Source of the DNA: Blastocatellia bacterium
GTDB lineage: Bacteria > Acidobacteriota > Blastocatellia > UBA7656
Length of the DNA: 64,000 bases
Direction: 5' to 3'
Assembly (NCBI GenBank): GCA_035275065.1
Contig: DATENM010000150.1
Coordinates: 16,620 to 80,619, forward strand
Part shown: piece by piece, positions 32,130-40,500 of the stretch
Numbering within the stretch: position 1 is the stretch's first letter
Layout: the number at the start of each line of letters is the position of its first letter
Translations under genes and position numbers: made by a program
The notes under the pieces: model-generated
Databases searched by the model: none
What the model was told of the DNA's origin: nothing
The model's input: the letters and a program-made list of their open reading frames with translations, nothing else

Positions 32130-33008
32130 ATGACGCTGTCGATCAAATCCTACGCCAAAATTAACTGGACGCTCGACGTGCTGTTCAAGCGCGAAGACGG
32201 CTATCACGAGCTGCGCACCATCTATCAGACCGTGTCGCTGCACGACACCTTGCAATTGACGGCGACCGCGAGCGCGATTGAGATTGCCTGCGACGACGAG
32301 CGCGTGCCGCTCGATGAAAGCAACCTTGTGCATAAAGCCGCGACCCGGCTGCGCGCCGCCATCGGCTTGCGGAAAGGCGCGCGCATTCAAATCAACAAGC
32401 GCATTCCGGTCGCGGCGGGGCTGGGCGGCGGCTCGTCGAACGCGGCGGCGACGCTTCTGGGGTTAGCGCGGCTATGGGAGGTCAATCTCGACGAGCGCGA
32501 GCTATTCGAGATCGCCGCCGGCTTAGGCTCGGACGTACCGCTGTTTCTCGTCGGCGGCACGGTCTTAGGGGTCGGGCGCGGCGAAGAGGTCTACCCGCTT
32601 GAACAGGTCGAGTGCGATGAATTATTGCTCGTCAACGCGGGCATTGCGGTCTCGACAATGACGGCTTATCGAGGGCTTTCGCGGTTGACAAGGCAAGAGG
32701 CGCTTCGTATCATGCCCTTTACTCTGTTTGCCGCGAAAGCCATCCGTGAGCTACCGCTTGTGGCTGCGAACGATCTGGAAGAGACCGTTATAGCCGCTCA
32801 CCCCGAAATTGCGGAAGTCAAACGTCGGCTGAAAGGCTGTGACGCACGGCATGTGTTGATGAGCGGCAGCGGCGGCACGGTTTGGGCGGTCTTTGACAAT
32901 TCGGAGACGAACGAGCGGGCGCAAGCCGAGTTGCGCGCCGCCGGCTGCTGGGCCGAGCGGGCGCGCGCCGTCAGCCGTCAAGCATACCAGGAATCCATTT
33001 TTGAATGA
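32130..33008 (+). CDS. ispE: 4-diphosphocytidyl-2-C-methyl-D-erythritol kinase
   Basis: IspE phosphorylates CDP-methylerythritol with ATP in the non-mevalonate isoprenoid pathway. The 292 residues match GHMP kinases: the start AKINWTLDVLFKREDGYHELRTI for substrate binding, the P-loop-like GLGGGSSNAAATLLGL (about 103-118), and a late glycine loop VLMSGSGGTVWAVF. It opens the conserved ispE-tRNA-prs-ctc-pth cluster common in many bacteria. The start ATG follows repeat H8 by about 43 nt. Confidence 0.95.
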   Translation: MTLSIKSYAKINWTLDVLFKREDGYHELRTIYQTVSLHDTLQLTATASAIEIACDDERVPLDESNLVHKAATRLRAAIGLRKGARIQINKRIPVAAGLGGGSSNAAATLLGLARLWEVNLDERELFEIAAGLGSDVPLFLVGGTVLGVGRGEEVYPLEQVECDELLLVNAGIAVSTMTAYRGLSRLTRQEALRIMPFTLFAAKAIRELPLVAANDLEETVIAAHPEIAEVKRRLKGCDARHVLMSGSGGTVWAVFDNSETNERAQAELRAAGCWAERARAVSRQAYQESIFE

Positions 33009-33104
33009 CCACGCGCCGGCTGCCTGATCTCGCAGATCAGCTGCATGTCCAGGCCGAACGTCCACGCGACGAGATTCGCTTAGATCATCCGCCGATGGCC
33101 ATGT

Positions 33105-33179
<75 letters not shown>

Positions 33180-33191
33180 ATCCCAGTAAAT

Positions 33192-33262
33192 AGTGACAAG
33201 CGGCAAGTGACAAGATAAAATCGCACTTCTCTCTTGTCGCTTGTCACCGTTTACTTATCACT
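33192..33262. repeat. Heptad inverted repeat H2 (AGTGACA / TTGTCAC)
   Basis: The left arm AGTGACAAGCGGCAAGTGAC and right arm TTGTCGCTTGTCACC form a long interrupted stem. It lies between the tRNA gene and prs, and its word matches H1, H4 and H10. The Shine-Dalgarno of prs lies just after it. Confidence 0.75.
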
Positions 33263-33281
33263 CTTTTGATGTGGAGGCAGC

Positions 33282-34253
33282 GTGAACACCTGGGACGGTT
33301 CGCCGCATCCGAACGGCAACGTCAAAATCTTCTCCGGCAATGCCAATAAGCGGCTCGCCGAAGAGATCTGCGATCATCTCGGCATCGACTTGGGCAAGGC
33401 GCACGTCGGGCGTTTCACCGATGGCGAGTTCAATTTTCAGATCCTCGAAAACGTGCGCGGCGAAGATTGCTTCATCGTCCAGCCGACCTGCCCGCCGGTT
33501 GATGGCAATATCATGGAATTGCTGATCATGCTCGACGCCTTTCGGCGCTCGTCGGCGCGGCGCATCACGGCGGTGATTCCGTATTACGGCTACGCCCGCA
33601 AGGATCGCAAAGACCGCCCGCGCGTGCCGATTACCTCGAAGCTGGTGGCGAACCTGATTACCGGGGCGGGCGCGGACCGCGTCTTGTTATTCGACCTGCA
33701 CGCCGGGCAGATTCAAGGCTTCTTTGACATCCCGGCGGATCACCTGTTCGCCGCGCCGGTGCTGGTCGGTTACTTTCAAGAGCTGAAGCTGCCGCGGCTC
33801 ACGGTCGTCGCGCCGGATGCCGGCGGCGTCGAGCGGGCGCGGGCCTACGGCAAGCGGCTGGGCGCGGAGCTGGCGATCATTGATAAGCGGCGCGATTACG
33901 AGCGGCTCGGCGAAGTCGAAGTGCTGAACGTCGTCGGCGACGTCGAAGGGCGCACGACGCTGATCATTGACGATATGATTGATACGGCGGGCACGCTGGT
34001 CAAAGCCGCCGAGGCGCTCAAGGCGAACGGCGCAGAAACCGTGCTGGCGTCGGCGACGCACGCGGTGTTGAGCGGCCCGGCGGTCGAGCGCATCAACGCT
34101 TCGCCGCTCAAGGAAGTCGTGGTGACGAACACGATTCCGAGCGACAATGCGTGCCGGTCTCCGAAGATCAAATGTTTGAGCGTGGCGAAACTGCTGGCGG
34201 AAGCCATCCTTTCGATCCACGACGAGACTTCTGTGAGCAAGTTATTTATTTAG
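33282..34253 (+). CDS. prs: Ribose-phosphate pyrophosphokinase
   Basis: Prs makes PRPP from ribose-5-phosphate and ATP for nucleotide, His and Trp synthesis. The 323 residues show KIFSGNANKRLAEEI, FTDGEFNFQILENVRG, the flexible loop YYGYARKDRKDRPRVPITSKL, the metal site FDLHAGQIQGFFDIP, and the PRPP-binding loop IIDDMIDTAGTL. The start is a GTG at 33282 with GGAGG at a good distance. It lies in its usual position before rplY and pth. Length and motifs fit class I enzymes. Confidence 0.95.
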   Translation: MNTWDGSPHPNGNVKIFSGNANKRLAEEICDHLGIDLGKAHVGRFTDGEFNFQILENVRGEDCFIVQPTCPPVDGNIMELLIMLDAFRRSSARRITAVIPYYGYARKDRKDRPRVPITSKLVANLITGAGADRVLLFDLHAGQIQGFFDIPADHLFAAPVLVGYFQELKLPRLTVVAPDAGGVERARAYGKRLGAELAIIDKRRDYERLGEVEVLNVVGDVEGRTTLIIDDMIDTAGTLVKAAEALKANGAETVLASATHAVLSGPAVERINASPLKEVVVTNTIPSDNACRSPKIKCLSVAKLLAEAILSIHDETSVSKLFI

Positions 34254-34333
34254 GGGCCGGGTATCGGGTGCCGGGTGTTGGTAAGAACCTTAGAGTCTTA
34301 TCCCAGCACCCAACCCCTGACACCCGACACCCA
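34253..34333. repeat. Inverted heptad-like repeat H3 (GGGTGCC / ACACCCG)
   Basis: The left arm has gggtatc-gggtgcc-gggtg words and the right arm cacccaa-cccctga-cacccga-caccc, complementary with mismatches around an AT-richer loop. It lies between prs and rplY, immediately after the prs stop. Confidence 0.7.
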
Positions 34334-34344
34334 GCGGAGCTGAA

Positions 34345-35004
34345 ATGATTACTGACATTACCATCAATGCGAACACACGCGGCGCGGCGGGCAAGGGCGA
34401 TTCGCGCCGCCTGCGCGCTCAGGGCATGATCCCGGCGGCGGTCTATGGCGGCGGCGACGAAGCCGTGGCCATTGCCATCAATGCGAAAGAGATTGCCAAC
34501 ATTTTGCGCTCGGAGACCGGGCACAACACGATCTTCAAGGTGGCGCTGCCGGGCGGCGGCGAGCCGGCGACCGTCATCATCAAAGACTGGCAGGTTGATC
34601 CGGTCAGAGGCCGCCTGCTGCATGCAGACCTGCTGCGCCTGTCGCTGACTGAAACGACGCGCGTGCACGTGACGATTGAAGTCGTCGGCGAACCGGTCGG
34701 CGTCAAGCTGGACGGCGGCATCCTCGACCTGCAACTGCGTAGTGTCGAAGTCGAATGCCTGCCGGGTGACATTCCTGAACACCTGAAGCTCGACGTTGCG
34801 AACCTGCACCTCGGCGATCATGCGACGGTCGGCGACCTGGTTTACGACCGCACCAAGATTAAGGTGATGGCCGATGATCATCAGGTGATTGCCGGCGTCC
34901 TGACGCCGCGCCTGGCCGAAACGGCGGCGCCGACTGCCGTGGAAGCCGAAGCAGCGGCGACCTCAGAGCCGGAAGTCATCAAGAAGGGCAAGACCGAAGA
35001 GTAG
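34345..35004 (+). CDS. rplY: 50S ribosomal protein L25 / general stress protein Ctc
   Basis: The long CTC form of L25, which binds 5S rRNA in the large subunit. The 219 residues include the N-terminal 5S-binding domain (ANTRGAAGKGDSRRLRAQG, VYGGGDEAVA, VDPVRGRLLHADLLRL) and a C-terminal beta domain (EVVGEPVGVKLDGG, VECLPGDIPEHLKLDV). It ends in an Ala/Glu-rich tail with a Lys-rich terminus. Sandwiched between prs and pth in the classic order. Start ATG with no strong Shine-Dalgarno, directly after repeat H3. Confidence 0.95.
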   Translation: MITDITINANTRGAAGKGDSRRLRAQGMIPAAVYGGGDEAVAIAINAKEIANILRSETGHNTIFKVALPGGGEPATVIIKDWQVDPVRGRLLHADLLRLSLTETTRVHVTIEVVGEPVGVKLDGGILDLQLRSVEVECLPGDIPEHLKLDVANLHLGDHATVGDLVYDRTKIKVMADDHQVIAGVLTPRLAETAAPTAVEAEAAATSEPEVIKKGKTEE

Positions 35005-35071
35005 TGACAGGTGGCAAGTGACGAGTGACACGGTAACCCCTCTCATCACTTGTCACTTGTCACTTGTCACT
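35004..35071. repeat. Heptad inverted repeat H4 (TTGTCAC)
   Basis: The left arm starts GTGACAGGTGGCAAGTGACG and the right arm is three TTGTCAC-type units (CACTTGTCACTTGTCAC and continuing). It spans from the rplY stop to a few nt before the pth start codon. Confidence 0.85.
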
Positions 35072-35076
35072 GTCTT

Positions 35077-35664
35077 ATGATGTTGATCGTCGGTCTGGGG
35101 AATCCGGGTGGCGAGTACGAAGAGACGCGCCACAACTTTGGATTCATGCTCATTGAAAGGTTGCTGGCGCGGGCCGGTGGGCGTCGCTTCCGTGACGCGC
35201 CGGGCGCGAAAGTGGCCGAGGTGACGCTCGCAGGCCGCCGCGTGCTGCTCGTCAAGCCGCAGACTTATATGAACCTGAGCGGCGACGCGGTCAAGCCTTT
35301 GCTGGCACGCTATGGCGACGGCGATCTGAGTAATCTGATCGTCGCTTCCGACGATGTTGCCTTGCCCTTCGGCATGATTCGCGTGCGCCCCGGAGGCAGC
35401 GCCGGCGGCCAGAAGGGCTTGAAGTCGATCATCGAGCGGCTCGGCTCTGATCGCTTCACGCGCCTGCGGCTCGGCGTCAAGCCGGATCATCCGGTGGGCG
35501 ATCTGGCGAGCTTCGTGCTCGCGGTGATCCCGAAGCGCGACCGCGTGCTGCTCGACGAAACGCTCGACCGCGCCGCCGACGCCATCGAAGTGATTCTGGC
35601 CGAAGGCGTCGAACGCGCTCAGGCGCGCTTCAACGAGCGCGTCAAGGAAGTGAGCGAGGAGTGA
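35077..35664 (+). CDS. pth: Peptidyl-tRNA hydrolase
   Basis: Pth frees tRNA from peptidyl-tRNA dropped by ribosomes. The 195 residues hold the start MMLIVGLGNPGGEYEETRHNFGF with the catalytic His, then KPQTYMNLSGDAVKPLL and PGGSAGGQKGLKSI, the conserved substrate loops. I chose the ATG at 35077 (the next ATG is adjacent). The longer ORF reading into the repeat is not plausible. No Shine-Dalgarno is visible because the TTGTCAC repeat array abuts the start codon, so initiation may depend on translational coupling or leaderless-like mechanisms. Confidence 0.93.
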   Translation: MMLIVGLGNPGGEYEETRHNFGFMLIERLLARAGGRRFRDAPGAKVAEVTLAGRRVLLVKPQTYMNLSGDAVKPLLARYGDGDLSNLIVASDDVALPFGMIRVRPGGSAGGQKGLKSIIERLGSDRFTRLRLGVKPDHPVGDLASFVLAVIPKRDRVLLDETLDRAADAIEVILAEGVERAQARFNERVKEVSEE

Positions 35665-35674
35665 TTAGAGGAAG

Positions 35675-35778
35675 GGAGTCAGAAGTCAGGAGTCAGGAGC
35701 CAGAATGGAAAAGGAAGTCGGCGGCATTGAGTAGACTTGCTGCGCCTTCCAAATTCATTCTGACTCCTGACTCCTGAA
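35675..35778. repeat. Inverted heptad repeat H5 (AGTCAGG / CTCCTGA)
   Basis: The left arm AGTCAGAAGTCAGGAGTCAG and the right arm CTGACTCCTGACTCCTGA are complementary, separated by about 60 nt. It lies between pth and rpsF, in a 246-nt gap that also holds the rpsF leader. Confidence 0.75.
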
Positions 35779-35910
35779 TACTTCCCTCACTGTTCTTTGC
35801 CAAGAGGTTCTATTGTGAATCTCCTTGCTCTGCGCCGCGAGCGCAGGGCTTAACCGTGAGCTTCGCTTGGTGCGGAGCCGAACGAAATCCACAAGGAGGA
35901 TATCTCTCAC

Positions 35911-36321
35911 ATGAGAGTTTACGAAGTTCTGTTTATCATCGCCCCGAACACCGAAGAGGGCGATATTGAAACGCTGGTCACGCAGATGCGTGACGTCATT
36001 ACCAACCAGGGCGCGCAGGTCACGAATGTCAATCGCATGGGCCGCCGCCGCCTCGCTTACCCCATCGGCAAATTCAATGACGGCCATTACGTCGTGCTGA
36101 CGGTCGAAGGCACCGGCGCAGAGATCGCCGAGCTTGAACGCCGCATGCGCGTCAATGACGCGGTCATCCGTTACATCACCATTCGCATTGACGAAGACCT
36201 GAAGCGCGCCGAGAAGTTCCGCGCCCGCCGCGCGGCCCGCGTTCGCGCCGGGGCCGGCGCTCGCGGCTCGCGTAACAGTGAGCCGGTGCTGCCGGTCGGC
36301 GACGAAGAGGAGGAAGAATAA
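35911..36321 (+). CDS. rpsF: 30S ribosomal protein S6
   Basis: S6 pairs with S18 on the platform of the small subunit. The 136 residues start MRVYEVLFIIAPNTEEGDI, continue with MGRRRLAYPIGKFNDGHYV, and have a basic/acidic C-terminal extension ending GDEEEEE. That extension, about 35 residues beyond a minimal S6, is not unusual. An AAGGAGGATAT Shine-Dalgarno precedes the ATG. rpsR starts directly after its stop (TAAATG), so the two are translationally coupled. Confidence 0.97.
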   Translation: MRVYEVLFIIAPNTEEGDIETLVTQMRDVITNQGAQVTNVNRMGRRRLAYPIGKFNDGHYVVLTVEGTGAEIAELERRMRVNDAVIRYITIRIDEDLKRAEKFRARRAARVRAGAGARGSRNSEPVLPVGDEEEEE

Positions 36322-36594
36322 ATGAGCAGCGATAGAGAACAGCCGCGCCGCGACGACCGCCGCGGCCAGGGGGGCCGCCGTTTTGTGCGCGCCCGCAAGT
36401 CGTGCCGCTTCTGCGCCGACCGCGTCGATTATATCGATTACAAAGACTCCAAGACGCTTGGCAGCTACGTGCCGGAGCGCGGCAAGATTCTGCCGCGCCG
36501 CATCTCGGGCACCTGCGCGCCGCACCAGCGCATGCTGGCGGAAGCCATCAAGCGCGCTCGCAACGCTGCACTGCTGCCGTTCGCGACAGACTAA
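36322..36594 (+). CDS. rpsR: 30S ribosomal protein S18
   Basis: A 90-residue S18 with the conserved core RVDYIDYKDSKTLGSYVPERGKILPRRISGTCAPHQRMLA. It has the zinc-binding type of cysteine set, CRFC plus Cys and His in GTCAPHQ. Its ATG follows the rpsF stop with no gap, so expression depends on S6 translation. The N-terminal 25 residues are Arg/Gly/Gln-rich. Confidence 0.96.
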   Translation: MSSDREQPRRDDRRGQGGRRFVRARKSCRFCADRVDYIDYKDSKTLGSYVPERGKILPRRISGTCAPHQRMLAEAIKRARNAALLPFATD

Positions 36595-36690
36595 CGATTT
36601 TGGATTTTGGATTGCCGATTTTGGATTGGCAGATTGAGGCTTTGGCATTGTCCCTCAATCCAAAATCCAAAATCTAAAATCCAAAATCGA
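36594..36690. repeat. Inverted heptad repeat H6 (GATTTTG / AAAATCC)
   Basis: The left arm has GATTTTGGATTTTGGATTG and GATTTTGGATTGG. The right arm is an array of AAAATCC units (CAATCCAAAATCCAAAATC and continuing). The two pair around a loop. It is strikingly AT-rich in this GC-rich genome and lies between rpsR and rplI. Confidence 0.85.
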
Positions 36691-36704
36691 ACGAGGATGA
36701 TTCA

Positions 36705-37295
36705 ATGGCACACATGGATGTTTTGTTGAAAGAAGACGTAGACAATCTCGGCCAGCGCGGTCAGGTGGTGCGCGTGCGCGCCGGTTATGGGCGCAATTAC
36801 CTGCTGCCGCAGGGGCTGGCAATCGAAGCGAGCGCCGGCAACCGCCGCATGATCGATGAGCAGCGGCGCGTCCTGGCCAAGCGCGAGCAGCGCGAGAAGA
36901 CGAGCGCGCAGGGAGAGGCCCAGAAGCTCGATGGCCTGGAGCTGCGCTTTGAGCGGCGCGTCGGCGAGCATGGCGTTCTCTATGGCTCGGTGACGGCGCT
37001 CGACATCGTCGAAGAATTGAAGCGGCTCGGCTACACCGTCGAACGCCGCCGCCTCAGCCTGCGTGATCACATCAAGGAGGTCGGCGATTTCGAGGTCACC
37101 ATCAAGCTGCACCGCGAGGTCGCGCCGGTCATCAAGGTGAAGGTGCGCAAGGAGGGCGAAGCCGAAGAGCCAGCCGCCGCGGAAACGGCTGCGGAAGCCA
37201 GTTCTGAGCCGGCAGAGGCAACGGCTGAGGCTGCGACCGAAGCACCGGGCCTTGCCGCCGCCGTCGCCGACGAAGCCGAATCGGCGCAAGAGTAG
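36705..37295 (+). CDS. rplI: 50S ribosomal protein L9
   Basis: L9 binds 23S rRNA near domain V and stabilises the reading frame. The 196 residues hold the N-terminal domain MDVLLKEDVDNLGQRGQVVRV, RAGYGRNYLLPQGLAIEA, the long central helix and the C-terminal domain ending EVAPVIKVKV. An extra Ala/Glu-rich, disordered tail of about 45 residues makes it longer than the 149-residue E. coli protein. An AGGATG before the start supports translation. The gene follows rpsF-rpsR as in many bacteria. Confidence 0.97.
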   Translation: MAHMDVLLKEDVDNLGQRGQVVRVRAGYGRNYLLPQGLAIEASAGNRRMIDEQRRVLAKREQREKTSAQGEAQKLDGLELRFERRVGEHGVLYGSVTALDIVEELKRLGYTVERRRLSLRDHIKEVGDFEVTIKLHREVAPVIKVKVRKEGEAEEPAAAETAAEASSEPAEATAEAATEAPGLAAAVADEAESAQE

Positions 37296-37297
37296 GG

Positions 37298-37400
37298 ATC
37301 AGGGGCCAGGGACCGGGGGCGAGGGAGTTGAGTCGAGAGTCGCGAAATAAAACGCGTCTTTCCACTAGCCACTAGCCACTAGCCCCTCGCCCCTCCTTCT
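37298..37400. repeat. Inverted tandem-word repeat H7 (CTAGCCA)
   Basis: The right arm holds three CTAGCCA/CTAGCCC units followed by CCTCGCCCCTCC. The left arm is GGGGCCAGGGACCGGGGGCG and continues AGGGAG, pairing with the outer part. It lies between rplI and dnaB. Confidence 0.7.
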
Positions 37401-37507
37401 GCTATCATCTGGCGCGGAACGGTTGAGGACGCAGCCGTTCCGCGCTTTCTGTCTCTGGTGTCGTTCGCTCCAGAAATCATCCCCCCAGAACGTTTGGAAT
37501 CATTGGT

Positions 37508-40500
37508 ATGTCACGTGCTGCCTCAAGTGATCCTTTTTTCGATAAAGGGCTGCCTTCTAATGTCGAGGCGGAGCGCTCCATCCTGGGCGCAATCCTGCTC
37601 GACAACGCCGTCTGCAATCAGGCCATCGAGCTGCTGAAGCGCGAAGATTTCTTTCTCGACTCGCATCGGCGCATCTACGAAAAGATGATCTCCTTGAGCG
37701 AGCGCGGCGCCGCCATTGACCACATCACGCTAACCGATGAGCTGCGCAAGGCCGCCGAGTTCGAGCAGGTTGGCGGCCTCACCTACATCGCCTCGCTCAT
37801 GGACGGCGTGCCGCGCACCGACACCATCGAGCATTACGCCAAGATCGTCAAATCTAAATCGCAACTGCGCAAGCTGATCACCGCCTCGAATCAGATCATC
37901 GCCAGTTGCTTTGACGAAGAAGATGACCCCGAGATCATCATTGATCGCGCCGAAGCCTTAATCTTTCAGATTGCCGAAGACCGCGTGCGCCAGGGCTTTC
38001 AATACATCGGCGAAGTGGCGCAGCGCCGCCTCGAACAGATCGAGCAGATGGCCGGGCGGCCCGAAATGATTACCGGCGTGCCGACCGGCTTCACCGATTT
38101 TGATCAGCTCACCTCCGGGCTTCAACGCCAGGACCTGATCATCGTCGCCGCGCGCCCGTCAATGGGCAAAGCGCAACCGTTGGACGCGCGGGTGCTCACC
38201 GAGAGCGGCTGGAAGACGATGGGCGAGCTTGAAGTCGGTGATGACCTGGCTTCAGTTGATGGCCGGCCTTCGACCGTCATCGGCATCTATCCGCAAGGGG
38301 TCAAGCAGATTTATCAAGTGACCTTCTCGGATGGCCGCGCGACAGAATGTTGCGGCGAACACCTGTGGAGCGTCCATTACCGGAACTGGCCCGCGCCAAG
38401 AGTGTTGACGACGACGGAAGTCGCGACATTGCTCACGCGCAAGCGCTATCAGAAACGTCTGTGGATCGATATGGTCTCAGGCGATTTCGGGCACAACCAG
38501 TCGCTGCCCGTAGACCCCCGGGTCTTAGGTCTGCTCATCGGCGAAGGCGATTTCAACACCTTACGGTTCTCGACCGCGAGCCATTCGATCTTGAGCCGAA
38601 TGACGGCGGAGCTGGAGCCCGCGCTGACGATCAATCATGCCGGGCGATATGACTATCGCCTTGTGCAGACCGATGGGCAGTGCCGACCGGGACGCTATGG
38701 CGTGTGGCCGAATCCGCTCAAAGAAGAATTGAAGAGTCTGGGCCTTTGGGGAAAACGGAGCGAGAGCAAATTCATCCCGGAGCCATACAAGACGGCGAAT
38801 CGGGCGGCGCGGCTGGCGTTGCTGCAAGGGCTGCTCGATGCTGACGGCTGGGTGGAGAAGACCGGCTCGGTCCGCTTCGCTACGTCGAGCGAGCGGCTCG
38901 CAGACGATGTCGTTGAGCTGGCGCGTTCGCTGGGCAGCTGGGCGACGAAGAACAGCAAACAGCCGGTCTACACGTATGACGGAGAGCGGCGGCAAGGACG
39001 ATTGTCGTTTGTCGTCAACATTGGGCATCCGCAGCCCGCCAGCCTGTTTACACTGCCTGAGAAGCGCGCCCGCGCTGCCGCCATAAGAAAGCGGCGCAAG
39101 CTGCCGACCTTTGTTTCGATTGAGCCGGTGCGGCAGGTCGAGGCGCGCTGCATCGCCGTGACGCACCCGACGCAGCTTTACATCACGGATGATTATGTCG
39201 TCACGCACAACACGGCGCTGGCGTTGAACATGGCGTTGTATGCGGCGAAGAACGGCAGCACCGTCGGCATCTTCAGCCTGGAGATGTCTGCCGAACAACT
39301 GGTATCGCGCCTGCTCTGTTCCGAGGCCCGCGTCGACGCGCACCGCCTGCGCACCGGCTACTTGAATCGCGAAGAGTGGGCGCGGCTGGCCGACGCCTTG
39401 CGGCGTTTGTGCGAGACGCAGGTTTACATCGATGACACGCCGGGCTCCGGGGTGCTGGAGATGCGCGCCAAATGTCGAAGGCTCAAAGCCGAGCACCGGC
39501 TTGACCTGCTCATCATTGACTATATGCAATTGATGTCGGGTCGCGGGCGCATCGAGTCGCGCCAGCAGGAAGTGTCGCAGATTTCGCGCGACCTCAAGAG
39601 CCTGGCCAAAGAGCTGAATGTGCCGGTGATCGCGCTGTCGCAGTTGTCGCGCGCCACCGAAACCCGCAGCGACCACCGCCCGCAGTTGAGCGACCTTCGT
39701 GAGAGCGGCTGCCTCGCCGGCGAGAGCTTGGTGACGATGGCCGACACCGGCGCGCAGGTGCCAATCCGTGATCTCGTCGGCAGGTCAGGATTCGCCGTCT
39801 GGGCCTTGAACGAAGAAACCCTGCAGATCGAGCGCGCCATCGTCAGCCGCGCTTTCTCGACAGGCGTCAAGTCGGTTTATCGTTTGACGACGCGATTGGG
39901 GCGAACGATTCGCGCCACCGCCAATCATAAGTTCCGCACGTTTGCCGGGTGGTTGCGGCTCGATGAATTAAGGATCGGCGAGCGATTGGCCGCCCCGCGC
40001 GAGTTGCCGAGCCCGTATCCGCAAACCATCAGCAACGCGGAACTGGCTCTGGCAGCCCATCTTATCGGCGATGGTTGTACTCTGCCACGTCATGTCATTC
40101 AGTACACGACGCGCGAAAAAGATCTCGCCGAGTTGGTCGCCGCGCTGGCCACCGAAGTGTTTGGCGATGAAGTTCGACCGCGCATCAACCCGGAGCGCAA
40201 CTGGTATCAGGTCTATCTGACCTCGACGCGGCATCATACGCATAATGTCCGCAGCGCCGTTGCTGAATGGCTCGATGACTTGGGCATCTTCGGGCTGCGA
40301 TCTTACGAAAAGCATGTTCCCGACAAAGTCTTTAAGCAGCCGGCGCCGGCCATCGCGCGCTTCCTGCGCCACCTGTGGGCGACGGATGGCTGCATTCGCC
40401 TGAAGCCGGGCTTTTATGCGCCCGCCGTTTATTACGCATCGAGCAGCGAGCGACTCGCGCGCGACGTGCAATCGCTCTTGCTGCGGCTCGGCATCACTGC

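Noticed and set aside
36594..36690. CRISPR-like short repeats (AAAATCC words)
   Set aside because: Units are only 7 nt, without spacers, and are arranged as inverted arms. No cas gene is in the window.
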